Of a stretch of 34,117 nt of DNA, positions 1 through 8,243 are shown in pieces (the first letter of the stretch is position 1; the number at the start of each line of letters is the position of its first letter). The stretch is taken from positions 1-34,117 of the forward strand of contig AYSC01000043.1 of NCBI GenBank assembly GCA_000503195.1, read 5' to 3'. Below the pieces are notes generated by a model. It did not search any database. It was given only the letters and a program-made list of their open reading frames with translations, and was not told the DNA's origin. This stretch comes from Blastomonas sp. CACIA14H2 (GTDB taxonomy: Bacteria; Pseudomonadota; Alphaproteobacteria; Sphingomonadales; Sphingomonadaceae). The position numbers and the translations under genes were made by a program.

Positions 1-1
1 G

Positions 2-2161
2 ATCACCAAGGCGCTGCTGACGGTCACCGCCGACAATGTCTCGCGCGAATATGGGCTGGCGAACCCGACCTTGACGGGCACGTTCAGCGGTCTTCGCGCG
101 GGCGATACGGCAAGCGTCGTCAGCGGCCTGACCTACGGTACCGTCGCCAATACCGGATCGGCGGTGGGCAGTTACGCGATCACTGCATCGGGTGGCACCG
201 CGACCAACTATGATTTCGCCTATGCGCCTGGCACGCTGACGATCACGAGGGCCTTGCTCACCGTCACGGCGAACGACGCGACGCGCGAATATGGCCTGGC
301 AAATCCCGGCTTCACCGGCACGATCTCTGGCCTGCGCAATGGTGATACCGCCGGTGTAGTCAGCGGGCTCGCTTTCGCTTCGACCGCGACGATCGCGAGC
401 AATGCCGGGAACTATGCGATTATCGGCTCGGGTGCGTCTGCCGCCAATTATGATTTCGCCTATGTACCGGGCACGCTGACCATCACCAAGGCGCTGTTGA
501 CGGTTACAGCGGGCAATGCAACGCGCGAATACGGCCTCGCCAATCCCAGCCTCACGGGCAGCATCACCGGCTTCCGCAACGGCGATACCGCCAGCGTCGT
601 TTCCGGCCTGACCTACGGCACGGTCGCTACCGTTGCGAGCAATGTCGGCAGCTATGCGATCAGCGGATCGGGCGGCGCGGCCACCAATTACGATTTCGCC
701 TATGTTCCGGGTACGCTCACGATCACCAAAGCGCTGCTGACGGTCACGGCGGCCAATGCGAGCCGCGAATATGGCCTGGCCAACCCGACCTTCACGGGCA
801 GCGTCGCCGGCTTCCGCAATGGCGACACGACAAGCGCCATCTCCGGACTGGTCTATGGCAGCAGCGCGGTGGCAGGGTCACCGGTCGGCACATATGCCAT
901 CACCGGCGCGGGCGCGTCGGCGACCAATTACGACTTCAGTTACGTCCCCGGCACGCTCACGATCACCAGAGCGCTGCTGACGATCACGGCGAACGACGCG
1001 ACGCGCGAATATGGCTTGGCGAACCCGGTGCTCACGGGCACCATCGCCGGCTTGCGCAACGGCGACACCGCGAGCGTCATCAGCGGCCTGGTCTATGGCA
1101 CCAGCGCAGGCACGGGATCGAATGTCGGCAGCTATGCGATCACCGCCTCGGGTGGATCGGCGGCCAATTACGACTTCGCCTATGTCCCCGGTACGCTGAC
1201 CATCACCAAGGCGCTGCTGACGGTCACGGCGGGCAACGCAGCGCGCGAATATGGCCTCGCAAACCCGGCGCTGACCAGCACGATCAGCGGCCTGCGCAAC
1301 GGCGATACCGCCAGCGTCGTCAGCGGGCTGGTGCTCGCCACGCCCGCAACCCAGGCGTCGGGCGTGGGCAGCTATGCGATTACCGCGTCGGGTGGCAGCG
1401 CGCTCAATTATGACTTCGCCTATGTACCGGGCACGCTGGTCATCAATCCGGCGACGCTGACGGTTGCCATCGACAGCAAGACCCGGACCTATGGCGCACC
1501 CAACCCGGCGCTGACGGCCAGTATCACCGGGTTCCGCAACGGCGATGGCGACCAGGCCGTCAGCGGCCTCAGGCTGACGACCGAGGCCAATGCGCGCAGC
1601 AATGTCGGCAGCTATGTCATCACCGGATCGGGCGCGACGGCGGCCAATTACCGGTTCGATTACGTACCGGGCACGCTGAGCATCACCAAGGCGATGCTGC
1701 AGGTGCGCGTCAACGATGCGCGGCGCGAATACGGCCTGGCCAACCCGGCCTTCAGCGCCAGCATCAGCGGTTTCCGCAATGGCGACAATGCCGCCGTCGT
1801 CACCGGGCTGACCTTCGGGACGCCCGCCACCATCGGGTCGGATGTCGGGCTCTATGCCATCACCGCCTCGGGCGGATCGGCGCTGAACTATGATTTCACC
1901 TATATCCCCGGCCGTCTGACCATCAGCCAGGCGCAGCTGCTGATCACCGCCGACAGCAAGACCATGACGCAGGGGTCGGGCGATCCGGTCCTGACGGTCA
2001 GCTATTCGGGGCTGCGCAACGGCGATACCGGATCGGTGGTGACGGGTCTGGTGCTGCGCACATCGGGCGGCGCCAATGCGGCACCGGGCCAGTATATCAT
2101 CAACGCGTCGCGCGGCAGCGCGCGCAATTACCAGATCACCTATCGGCCCGGCGTGATGACC
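2..2161 (+). repeat. Nine tandem 240-bp coding repeats (MBG domains)
   Basis: The unit begins with gatcaccaaggcgctgctga at base 1. Related copies of that start occur at 241, 481, 721, 961, 1201, 1441, 1681 and 1921, so the period is exactly 240 bp with no indel. Copies 1-6 are the most alike; copies 7-9 are more diverged, with DSKTRTYGAPNP or DSKTMTQGSGDP in place of REYGLANP. The array probably continues upstream of the window. Confidence 0.9.
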
Positions 2162-2707
2162 GTGCTGCCCGCGGTCACACCGCCCGCGCAGGACCCCCCG
2201 GGCACCGGCGGTTCGCAGACCCCGCCCGCAGGCACAAATCCGCCGGTGACGACCACATTGCCGCCCACGACGTTGCCGATCGCCGGGGGCAATGCCAACC
2301 CGCCTGCCAGCCCCGCGCCTCCGGCCAGCGGCACGGCAGCCCCCGGCCCGGTTGCTCCCGCGGGTTCGGCGGGCACCGGCACGACCAGCCCGCCAGCGAC
2401 ATCGGTACCCGAACAAACGCCCGGCCCGGCGGCGCCGGCATCGCCTGCTGCCCCTTCGCCGGTGATCGCCATGCCGCCCCAGGGCACCGTCAGCCTGCCG
2501 GTTCCACCCGACGGCCCGTCGCCGATGCAGGTGCTGCAGGGTCTGTCCGCACCGCTGCCCGTGCTGGTCTCGCCCGAGCTGCGCCCGGCAGACGACGGCG
2601 CCGGGAACGGCGCGCCGCAGGGCGATGGACAGCGCGGCGGCTGCGAGTATATCAGCCTGTGCAACGGCACGGCGGCCCCCCTGTGGACATGGCAGCCTGC
2701 CCAGTGA
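2..2707 (+). CDS. MBG-repeat surface adhesin (FHA-like), 3' part only
   Basis: This is the C-terminal 901 codons of a very large secreted surface protein. The reading frame is already open at base 2, so the start lies outside the window. It consists of nine MBG-type beta-domain repeats of 80 residues, with recurring motifs TVTA, REYGLANP, G(F/L)RNGDTAS, NYDFAYVPGTL and TITKA. A Pro/Ala/Gly-rich tail of about 180 residues follows, ending in a short stretch with two cysteines (GGCEYISLCNG). Proteins of this kind usually begin with a filamentous-haemagglutinin secretion domain and are exported by two-partner secretion; that part is not visible here. The likely role is adhesion or surface structure (inference). 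The IalB-like gene starts 7 bases after the stop, so the two are probably co-transcribed. An open antisense frame covers much of the region but is only a shadow of the repeats. Confidence 0.85.
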   Translation: MTKALLTVTADNVSREYGLANPTLTGTFSGLRAGDTASVVSGLTYGTVANTGSAVGSYAITASGGTATNYDFAYAPGTLTITRALLTVTANDATREYGLANPGFTGTISGLRNGDTAGVVSGLAFASTATIASNAGNYAIIGSGASAANYDFAYVPGTLTITKALLTVTAGNATREYGLANPSLTGSITGFRNGDTASVVSGLTYGTVATVASNVGSYAISGSGGAATNYDFAYVPGTLTITKALLTVTAANASREYGLANPTFTGSVAGFRNGDTTSAISGLVYGSSAVAGSPVGTYAITGAGASATNYDFSYVPGTLTITRALLTITANDATREYGLANPVLTGTIAGLRNGDTASVISGLVYGTSAGTGSNVGSYAITASGGSAANYDFAYVPGTLTITKALLTVTAGNAAREYGLANPALTSTISGLRNGDTASVVSGLVLATPATQASGVGSYAITASGGSALNYDFAYVPGTLVINPATLTVAIDSKTRTYGAPNPALTASITGFRNGDGDQAVSGLRLTTEANARSNVGSYVITGSGATAANYRFDYVPGTLSITKAMLQVRVNDARREYGLANPAFSASISGFRNGDNAAVVTGLTFGTPATIGSDVGLYAITASGGSALNYDFTYIPGRLTISQAQLLITADSKTMTQGSGDPVLTVSYSGLRNGDTGSVVTGLVLRTSGGANAAPGQYIINASRGSARNYQITYRPGVMTVLPAVTPPAQDPPGTGGSQTPPAGTNPPVTTTLPPTTLPIAGGNANPPASPAPPASGTAAPGPVAPAGSAGTGTTSPPATSVPEQTPGPAAPASPAAPSPVIAMPPQGTVSLPVPPDGPSPMQVLQGLSAPLPVLVSPELRPADDGAGNGAPQGDGQRGGCEYISLCNGTAAPLWTWQPAQ

Positions 2708-2714
2708 AGAAAGT

Positions 2715-3290
2715 ATGATGGCGATGCATTTCGTGTTCCGTTCGGCCTCCTGCGCGCTGGCCGCAGCCCTGGTTTCGGTCCCGCTGGCGGCACAGACCGC
2801 CAAGCCCGCGACCCCCGCTGCGCCTGCCGCCGCCACGCCTGCCGCGCCGCAGGCGATCACGCCCAAGATGGGGACCAACGGCGCCAAGCCATGGACCGCG
2901 GGCTGCAAGGGCACCGGCGAGCAGGAGATCTGCGACGCGGTGCAGTCTTTGATCGACGAGGCCAACAGCAAGGAAGTGATCCGCGTCGCCATCGCGCGGC
3001 AGAAGACCACCGGCAAGACCGGGCTGCTGGTCAAGGTTCCGCTGGGCGTGCGGCTCGATACCGGCGCGCTGGTCCAGGTCGATGGCGACCAGACCAAGGC
3101 GATCGACAAGATCGTGTTCAGCCGCTGCCTGCCCGAAGGGTGCATCGGCGAGAAGCCGCTGGGTCCGACCGATATCGCCAATCTCAAGAAGGCCAAGAAG
3201 CTCGAGCTCGTGTTCCTCGATCTCGAAGGCAAGCCGATCGTGATCAACGTGGTGTCGACCGGGCTCGACGTCGCGCTGACCGGTTTCTGA
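2715..3290 (+). CDS. Invasion-associated locus B (IalB) family periplasmic protein
   Basis: A 191-aa exported protein. It has a signal peptide ([22 protein letters not shown]), then an Ala/Pro-rich linker, then an IalB-like domain of about 140 residues. That domain contains two paired-cysteine regions ([10 protein letters not shown] and CLPEGC) that could form disulfides, and hydrophobic strands such as LLVKVPLGV and [10 protein letters not shown]. IalB-family proteins are periplasmic proteins widespread in alphaproteobacteria; the name comes from Bartonella and does not imply pathogenicity. The start was chosen at the first of two adjacent ATGs after a weak GAAG-type ribosome site; a third ATG follows two codons later. 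The frame is open further upstream but that part lies inside the adhesin gene. It lies 7 bases downstream of the adhesin gene, which suggests an operon. Confidence 0.8.
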   Translation: MMAMHFVFRSASCALAAALVSVPLAAQTAKPATPAAPAAATPAAPQAITPKMGTNGAKPWTAGCKGTGEQEICDAVQSLIDEANSKEVIRVAIARQKTTGKTGLLVKVPLGVRLDTGALVQVDGDQTKAIDKIVFSRCLPEGCIGEKPLGPTDIANLKKAKKLELVFLDLEGKPIVINVVSTGLDVALTGF

Positions 3291-3306
3291 GGCGCGCTGC
3301 GACCCG

Positions 3307-3729
3307 ATGACCATCCGCCCCTTTCATCTCGCCTTTCCGGTCGATGACCTGGCGGCTGCGCGGCATTTCTACCGCGAGGTGCTGGGCTGCGGCGAGGGGC
3401 GGTCGTCGGATCACTGGATCGATTTCGACCTGTTCGGGCATCAGATCGTCGCGCATCTCGATCCCGATGCCGGTGCGCGGCGCGCGCACCACAATCCGGT
3501 CGACGGGCATGACGTGCCGGTGCCGCATTTCGGCGTGGTGCTGACGATGGACGATTTCCACGCCTTGGCCGATCGGCTCAAGGCGGCGGGCACACGCTTC
3601 GTGATCGAGCCGCATATCCGCTTTGCCGGCCAGGTGGGCGAACAGGCGACGATGTTCTTCCACGATCCGGCGGGCAATGCGCTCGAGTTCAAGGCGTTCG
3701 CCGACGACGCGATGCTGTTCGCGAGCTGA
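3307..3729 (+). CDS. VOC-family (glyoxalase/bleomycin-resistance fold) protein
   Basis: A 140-aa single-domain protein of the vicinal-oxygen-chelate superfamily. It opens with [24 protein letters not shown] and ends with [18 protein letters not shown], the typical N- and C-terminal signatures. Candidate metal ligands are His7 near the start, a central His (VPHFGVVL) and the Glu in ALEFK. The family includes glyoxalase I, dioxygenases and resistance proteins; the substrate cannot be read from the sequence. It starts 16 bases after the IalB-like gene and may be the last gene of that transcript, as a repeat element follows. Confidence 0.85.
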   Translation: MTIRPFHLAFPVDDLAAARHFYREVLGCGEGRSSDHWIDFDLFGHQIVAHLDPDAGARRAHHNPVDGHDVPVPHFGVVLTMDDFHALADRLKAAGTRFVIEPHIRFAGQVGEQATMFFHDPAGNALEFKAFADDAMLFAS

Positions 3730-3747
3730 TTTCCCCCGCAGTTGGTT

Positions 3748-3833
3748 CGTCACCCCCGCGCAGGCGGGGGGCCCGCTTTCATTCCAGCGTTTCGCGAGGA
3801 AGCGGGAGTCCCGCTTTCGCAGGAATGACGAGG
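3748..3833. repeat. REP-like dispersed palindromic element
   Basis: The segment lies between two convergent genes. One end reads cgtcacccccgcgcaggcgg and the other reads, on the minus strand, cctcgtcattcctgcgaaag. Each end forms a short hairpin (ccccgcgcaggcgggg; agcgggagtcccgct). The pattern matches the 'GTCATTCCTGCGAAAGCGGG' intergenic repeats that I recall as common in sphingomonad genomes. This rests on recognition, because only one copy is in the window. Confidence 0.6.
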
Positions 3834-3852
3834 ATGGTTGCGAGGAGAGGCC

Positions 3853-5166
3853 CTATCGAACCGTCAGATCGACCGGCAGCGTCGGCTCGCTGATCACGCG
3901 CTCCATCGCCGCCCAGCGCGCCTTGGCATCGGGTCCGGCGGCCTCGACATGGGCCTGCACCATGTCCTGGCCCAGGCCATAGTTGATCACATAGCTGCGA
4001 TAGGCATCGGTAAAGCCGACCGACTGCTTCGCGCGCGCCTCGCTCATCAGCTGGTATTTCTGCGTCAGCGCGATCGCCTGGGCGCGGTCGATCTGGCCGT
4101 CGAGATACATCTGCGCGATGGTGAAGCGCGCGCCGCGCAGCCCCGACAGCGCCTTTTGCAGCTGCGCCAGTCGCGCCGCATCGGCGGTGGAAAGCCCGGC
4201 GAGCGGATAGAGTTCGCGCGTTTCGAACGCCAGCTTCTCGTCGCCCGGAAACGCCAGGTCGATGCCGAAATTGGCCGAACCTTCGGCGATCAGGCTCTGC
4301 GGGCTGTACAACGGATAGACGCTGAACTCGACCCAGCCACGCCCGCGCGTCAGCTTCTGTTCGAGCAGATAGTTGAGCGCATGATGGCCCGGATAACCCT
4401 CGTGACAGCCCAGATCGACCGCACGGGTGATGCGGATCGGCAGATCGGTGTTGATCTGGATCAGGCTGACGAGATTGCCCTGATAATAATTGTACCCGCT
4501 CCACGGCTTGCCGGTGACGAACTCCATGCGGAAGCTCTCGCCCTTGGGCAGCGGGATATACGCCGCGGTGCGCGCGCGGCACTCGGCAATCGCGCGGTCG
4601 AACACCGGCTTCAGCCGGTCGGCGGGGACCACGAACCGTTCCTGGAACGCATCGACCCGCTCGGCCAGCGTGCCGTCACCGGGCAGCAGCGCCTCGATCT
4701 CCTGCAGCACCGGATCATAGCTGGAGAGCGGCTGGATGTCGGGCGTCGCGCCGAACAGGCCGAGCGATTCCTGGCGGAAGGAGAGCTTTTCGCCGCGCAG
4801 CATCTTCAGCCGCGTGCGCGCGGCGTTGAGCTGGGCGTGGAGAAATTTTGCCCGGCGCTGGACCATGATCTCGCGATCCGAAACGTCGACCGCCATCAGG
4901 CTGGCATCGAGCGCATCGACCGCCTGCGCCAGAGCGGCAAGATCGCGCGGGTTCGCTTCCGCCTGTTGCTTCCATTCGGCCGGGCCATAATAGGCGTCGA
5001 TATAGCCATCCTCGTGCGTGCCGATCTCGAGCGAGAGCAGCACATATTGGCGCGCGATGTCGCTCAGCGGATCGGCGGGCTTCGCCGCCTGGGGCGCGGG
5101 CTTCTGCACACAGGCGGCGCACGCCAGCACCAGGGCCAGCAGGCCGAGCCGGGTCATCATTCTCAT
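3853..5166 (-). CDS. DUF885-family metallopeptidase-like lipoprotein
   Basis: A 437-aa predicted lipoprotein. The N-terminus LGLLALVLACAAC ends in a lipobox cysteine, so the protein is probably membrane-anchored in the periplasm. The DUF885 signature is HEGYPGHH at residues 255-262, an extended variant of the HExxH zinc motif; E295 in IAEGSANFG is a likely third ligand. The family is related to zinc carboxypeptidase/aminopeptidase-type enzymes, with mostly unknown substrates. The start ATG overlaps the nhaA stop (ATGA), showing translational coupling. A GGAAG ribosome site lies within the end of nhaA. Two further Met codons at positions 3 and 4 are alternative starts and would keep the lipobox. 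Confidence 0.82.
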   Translation of the reverse strand: MRMMTRLGLLALVLACAACVQKPAPQAAKPADPLSDIARQYVLLSLEIGTHEDGYIDAYYGPAEWKQQAEANPRDLAALAQAVDALDASLMAVDVSDREIMVQRRAKFLHAQLNAARTRLKMLRGEKLSFRQESLGLFGATPDIQPLSSYDPVLQEIEALLPGDGTLAERVDAFQERFVVPADRLKPVFDRAIAECRARTAAYIPLPKGESFRMEFVTGKPWSGYNYYQGNLVSLIQINTDLPIRITRAVDLGCHEGYPGHHALNYLLEQKLTRGRGWVEFSVYPLYSPQSLIAEGSANFGIDLAFPGDEKLAFETRELYPLAGLSTADAARLAQLQKALSGLRGARFTIAQMYLDGQIDRAQAIALTQKYQLMSEARAKQSVGFTDAYRSYVINYGLGQDMVQAHVEAAGPDAKARWAAMERVISEPTLPVDLTVR

Positions 5167-6473
5167 GCGTGCTTCACTTCCACGTCCTCGTCCTCGTCGT
5201 CTTCCAGGCTTTCGATATCGCCATCGGCCCGGACCTCGTCTTCCTGCTCGCGCTCTTCCTGTTCGTGCTCGGGATGCAGCGGGCAGACGCGCAGGATGGT
5301 ATAGCCGAGCAGCGCCGATGCGACAGAGCCCATGATAACGCCGATCTTCGCTTCGTCGATCAGCTCGGCATTGCCGGGAAAGGCGAGCGCGCCGATGAAC
5401 AGGCTCATGGTGAAGCCGATGCCGCACAAGGCTGCGACGGCATAGACCTGCAGCCAGGTGGCGCCGCGCAACCGGCTGGCAATGCCCAGCTTCACCGCCA
5501 GCCAGACGCTGCCGAAAATGCCGATCTGCTTGCCCAGGAACAGACCCGAGGCAATGCCGAGCGGTACCGGCGCGAACGCCTCGCCCAGCCCTACGCCCTC
5601 CAGCGAGACGCCGGCATTGGCAAAGCCGAACAGCGGGATGATGAGAAAACTGCTCCACGGCGAGATGCCGTGTTCCAGCCGGTGCAGCGGGCTGTCATGC
5701 GCGTCCGGCGCTCCCGGCGTCTTGATGATCGGGATCATGAACGCGGCGAGCACGCCCGCGATCGTCGCATGCACGCCCGATTGCAGGATCGCGTACCACA
5801 GCACGACGGTGAGCAGCAGATAGGGGATGAGGTTCATCACCCGGAAGCGGTTGAGCGCATACATCGCGGCCATCACGGCCGCCGCCGCGCCCAGCCAGAC
5901 CGGGGCCAGGCCCTCGGTATAGAACAGCGCGATGATCGCCACCGCGCCCATGTCGTCGACGATCGCGACGGTGACCAGAAACAGCTTGAGCGAGGTCGGC
6001 GCACGCTTGCCGAGCAGTGCCAGCACACCCATCGCAAAGGCGATGTCGGTGGCGGCGGGGATCGCCCAGCCGTTGACGACCGCAGGATCGGCGCCGGTTT
6101 CGACGAGGTAGATGATCGCGGGCATCGCCATGCCGGCGATCGCTGCGATCACCGGCAGCCGCCGCTTGTCCCAGGTCGAAAGCCGCCCGTCGACGAGCTC
6201 GCGTTTGATCTCCAGCCCGACATACAGGAAGAAGATGACCATCAAGCCGTCGTTGATCCACAGATGCGGGGTCATCGGGCCCAGCTTCTTGGTCAGCACC
6301 GGGCCCTGAATGTCGTGCAGCAGATGATGGTACAGATCGTAGAGCGGGCTGTTGGCGATGACCATCGCGATCGCTGCGGACAGGATCAGGATGATGCCGC
6401 CCGCTGCCTCGCTGTTCAGGAACTTGCGCAGCGCCGATGTCTCGCTGCCGCCCGGTATCCCCTGTGCGCCCAT
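5163..6473 (-). CDS. nhaA: Na+/H+ antiporter NhaA
   Basis: A 436-aa integral membrane protein exchanging external H+ for internal Na+ (or Li+), used for pH and sodium homeostasis. Hallmarks are GGIILILSAAIAMVIANSPL at residues 25-44, LWINDGLMVIFFLYVGLEIKRE, and AATDIAFAMGVLALLG with D143. The paired transport aspartates are D173/D174 in VAIVDDMGAVAIIALFY. GFANAGVSL and a GKQIGI segment also match. It has a strongly acidic tail of about 35 residues (EHEQEEREQEDEV...) not found in E. coli NhaA, probably cytosolic. The start is the ATG preceded by GGGAG at 6-base spacing; the frame stays open far upstream only because of GC-rich composition. It is co-transcribed with the DUF885 gene and divergent from the DUF389 gene. 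Confidence 0.95.
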   Translation of the reverse strand: MGAQGIPGGSETSALRKFLNSEAAGGIILILSAAIAMVIANSPLYDLYHHLLHDIQGPVLTKKLGPMTPHLWINDGLMVIFFLYVGLEIKRELVDGRLSTWDKRRLPVIAAIAGMAMPAIIYLVETGADPAVVNGWAIPAATDIAFAMGVLALLGKRAPTSLKLFLVTVAIVDDMGAVAIIALFYTEGLAPVWLGAAAAVMAAMYALNRFRVMNLIPYLLLTVVLWYAILQSGVHATIAGVLAAFMIPIIKTPGAPDAHDSPLHRLEHGISPWSSFLIIPLFGFANAGVSLEGVGLGEAFAPVPLGIASGLFLGKQIGIFGSVWLAVKLGIASRLRGATWLQVYAVAALCGIGFTMSLFIGALAFPGNAELIDEAKIGVIMGSVASALLGYTILRVCPLHPEHEQEEREQEDEVRADGDIESLEDDEDEDVEVKHA

Positions 6474-6515
6474 TTCTGCTCCCGTGTGTTGCTGCCCGAA
6501 CGCGCTTGACCGCGC

Positions 6516-6548
6516 ATGCCCTGGAAGGGCATCCCCCCGGCCGGGGGG
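6516..6548. repeat. Two adjacent palindromes in the nhaA/DUF389 divergent region
   Basis: ATGCCCT-gga-AGGGCAT at 6516-6532 is a 7-bp stem with a 3-base loop. It is immediately followed by the perfect 16-bp palindrome CCCCCCGGCCGGGGGG at 6533-6548. They sit 43 bases upstream of nhaA in a 207-bp non-coding interval between divergent genes. They could be a regulator-binding site, or a hairpin in the nhaA leader. No T-run follows, so they are unlikely to be an intrinsic terminator. Confidence 0.5.
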
Positions 6549-6636
6549 CAGTCCGCTTGAGCCAGCGCCGACGCACCGGGGGCCATGATGGCTGCTGGTG
6601 CGCGGCGACGACGTTCGGGCATCTATCTGCAAAGCC

Positions 6637-6676
6637 CGGTGGGGTCCACCCCTGGCCGGGTAACCCAAGGGTAACG
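6637..6676 (+). promoter_or_regulatory. Hairpin and direct repeat ahead of the DUF389 gene
   Basis: CCCGG-t-GGGG-tcca-CCCC-tgg-CCGGG forms a stem of up to nine pairs at about 6637-6661. It is followed by two copies of GGGTAAC four bases apart (6658-6664 and 6669-6675). The second copy overlaps the AAGGG ribosome site, 9 bases before the ATG at 6681. A protein or RNA fold here could control translation; this is inferred from position only. Confidence 0.35.
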
Positions 6677-6680
6677 TGCC

Positions 6681-8243
6681 ATGTCCCAGTCCGCTCCCGC
6701 CGCTCCCGCGCCTTTGTCCACGCCCGCTGGAGGGTCGCGCCTGGGCCGCTTTGCCGCGCGGGTGACGGGGCCGCTGGGCAGCTGGTGGCGGGGCAGCGTG
6801 ATCCCCGGGATCGAGCATCGCGCGGTGATCGCCAAGGTCGATGACGAGGCAAGCCTGACCCCGCGCTATGCCTTCATGATCCTGATGTCGGCGGGCATCG
6901 CGGTGCTGGGGCTGCTGCTGTCCTCGCCTGCGGTGGTGATCGGGGCGATGCTGATCTCGCCGCTGATGGGGCCGATCATCGGGCTTGGCTTCGGCATGGC
7001 AACGGTCGACGGCAACGAAATCCGCCGCACCGCGATGACGCTGGCGGCGGGGATCGTGATGGCGGTGCTGTTTACCGCGCTGATCGTGGCGCTGTCGCCG
7101 ATCAAGGATGTCACCTCCGAGATCGCCGCGCGGACCCGGCCCAATCTTTTCGACCTGCTGGTCGCGCTGTTTTCCGCGCTCGCGGGGGCCTATGCGATGA
7201 TCCGGGGGCGCGAAGGCACGATCGTCGGCGTCGCGATCGCCACCGCGCTGATGCCGCCGCTGGCGACCGTGGGCTTCGGCCTGGCGACGCTCAATGCCAC
7301 GGTGTTCTTCGGTGCGCTGCTGCTGTTCGTCACCAACCTGATGACGATCGCCATCGCCGCGGCCATCATGGCGCGGCTCTATGGCTTCGGCCCCAAGCTC
7401 ACGAGCCGGCAGAGCGGGATGCAGGCGGGTGTGATCATCGTGGTGTTTCTTGGCCTCGCCCTTCCGCTGGGCTATTCGCTCAGCCAGATCGCCTGGGAGG
7501 CACGCGCGCAGCGCCAGGCGCGCGACGTGCTGGCCGAACAGTTCCCGCGCCAGGCGAAGATCGACCAGCTCGAGATCGATTTTTCGGGCGAGCCGCTCGC
7601 GGTGCGTGCGACGGTGCTGACCCCGGAATATCGTGGCAAGGCCGGGGCGCAGGGCGAGGTGCTGCTCGCCAGGGCGCTGGGACGTCCGGTCAAGCTCGAC
7701 CTCGAGCAGTTCCGAGTCGGCACCGCGGCGGGCGATGCCGAAGCGGCGCAGCTCGCCTCCGCGTCGGCGCGCGAGCAGACCCGGCGCGACCGCGAAACCG
7801 CGGCGCTGGTAGGGCGCGAGCTCGCCATATTGGCCGGCGTCGCGCCCGATGCGGTGCTGATTGATCGCGACAAGCGGCTGGCGCAAGTGCGTGCCGAGGC
7901 GCTGCCGGGGGCGAGCCTTGCCACCTATCGCGCGCTCGAGGCGCGTCTGGCCGCTGCCGAGCCGCAATGGAAACTGCAGCTTATCCCGCCGCCGCTGCCG
8001 CTGCCGCCAATCGGCTTTGACGGCGACGAACCCGATCGGGTCGGCGCGGACAATCTGGCGCTGGCAATCTGGGCCGCGCGCCGCACGGGCGTGGCCGTAT
8101 CGGTGGTCGGCAGCGCAAGTAGAGCAGATTTTGTTTTGACGAAGCTGCGCGAAGCAGGCATCTCTGCGCAAAGCAGAAATTCGTCGGTGTCCGGTGCAAC
8201 TGTCGAACTTGACTGGACGATTGGCGAAGGAACAGAGCCATGA
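6681..8243 (+). CDS. DUF389 integral membrane protein
   Basis: A 520-aa protein. The N-terminal half is multi-spanning (residues about 62-270) and carries the DUF389 core LSSPAVVIGAMLISPLMGPIIGLGFG at 80-105, a second GREGTIVGVAIATALMPPLATVGFGLATL segment, and FFGALLLFVTNLMTIAIAAAI. The C-terminal half is soluble, Ala/Arg-rich with a coiled-coil-like stretch (AAQLASASAREQTRRDRETAAL), and ends in a proline-rich patch and a small alpha/beta domain. The function of DUF389 proteins is unknown. It is divergent from nhaA and overlaps or abuts the glycosyltransferase gene, so it heads a likely operon. The start is the ATG after AAGGG. Confidence 0.88.
   Translation: MSQSAPAAPAPLSTPAGGSRLGRFAARVTGPLGSWWRGSVIPGIEHRAVIAKVDDEASLTPRYAFMILMSAGIAVLGLLLSSPAVVIGAMLISPLMGPIIGLGFGMATVDGNEIRRTAMTLAAGIVMAVLFTALIVALSPIKDVTSEIAARTRPNLFDLLVALFSALAGAYAMIRGREGTIVGVAIATALMPPLATVGFGLATLNATVFFGALLLFVTNLMTIAIAAAIMARLYGFGPKLTSRQSGMQAGVIIVVFLGLALPLGYSLSQIAWEARAQRQARDVLAEQFPRQAKIDQLEIDFSGEPLAVRATVLTPEYRGKAGAQGEVLLARALGRPVKLDLEQFRVGTAAGDAEAAQLASASAREQTRRDRETAALVGRELAILAGVAPDAVLIDRDKRLAQVRAEALPGASLATYRALEARLAAAEPQWKLQLIPPPLPLPPIGFDGDEPDRVGADNLALAIWAARRTGVAVSVVGSASRADFVLTKLREAGISAQSRNSSVSGATVELDWTIGEGTEP

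Noticed and set aside
1-2161. CRISPR-like regular repetition
   Set aside because: The 240-bp repeats are coding, contiguous, without spacers, and translate to MBG domains.
878-3247. 789-codon open frame on the minus strand across the adhesin and IalB genes
   Set aside because: It is antisense to clear MBG repeats and IalB, has repetitive low-complexity Arg/Gly content and no recognisable domain; a GC-composition shadow.
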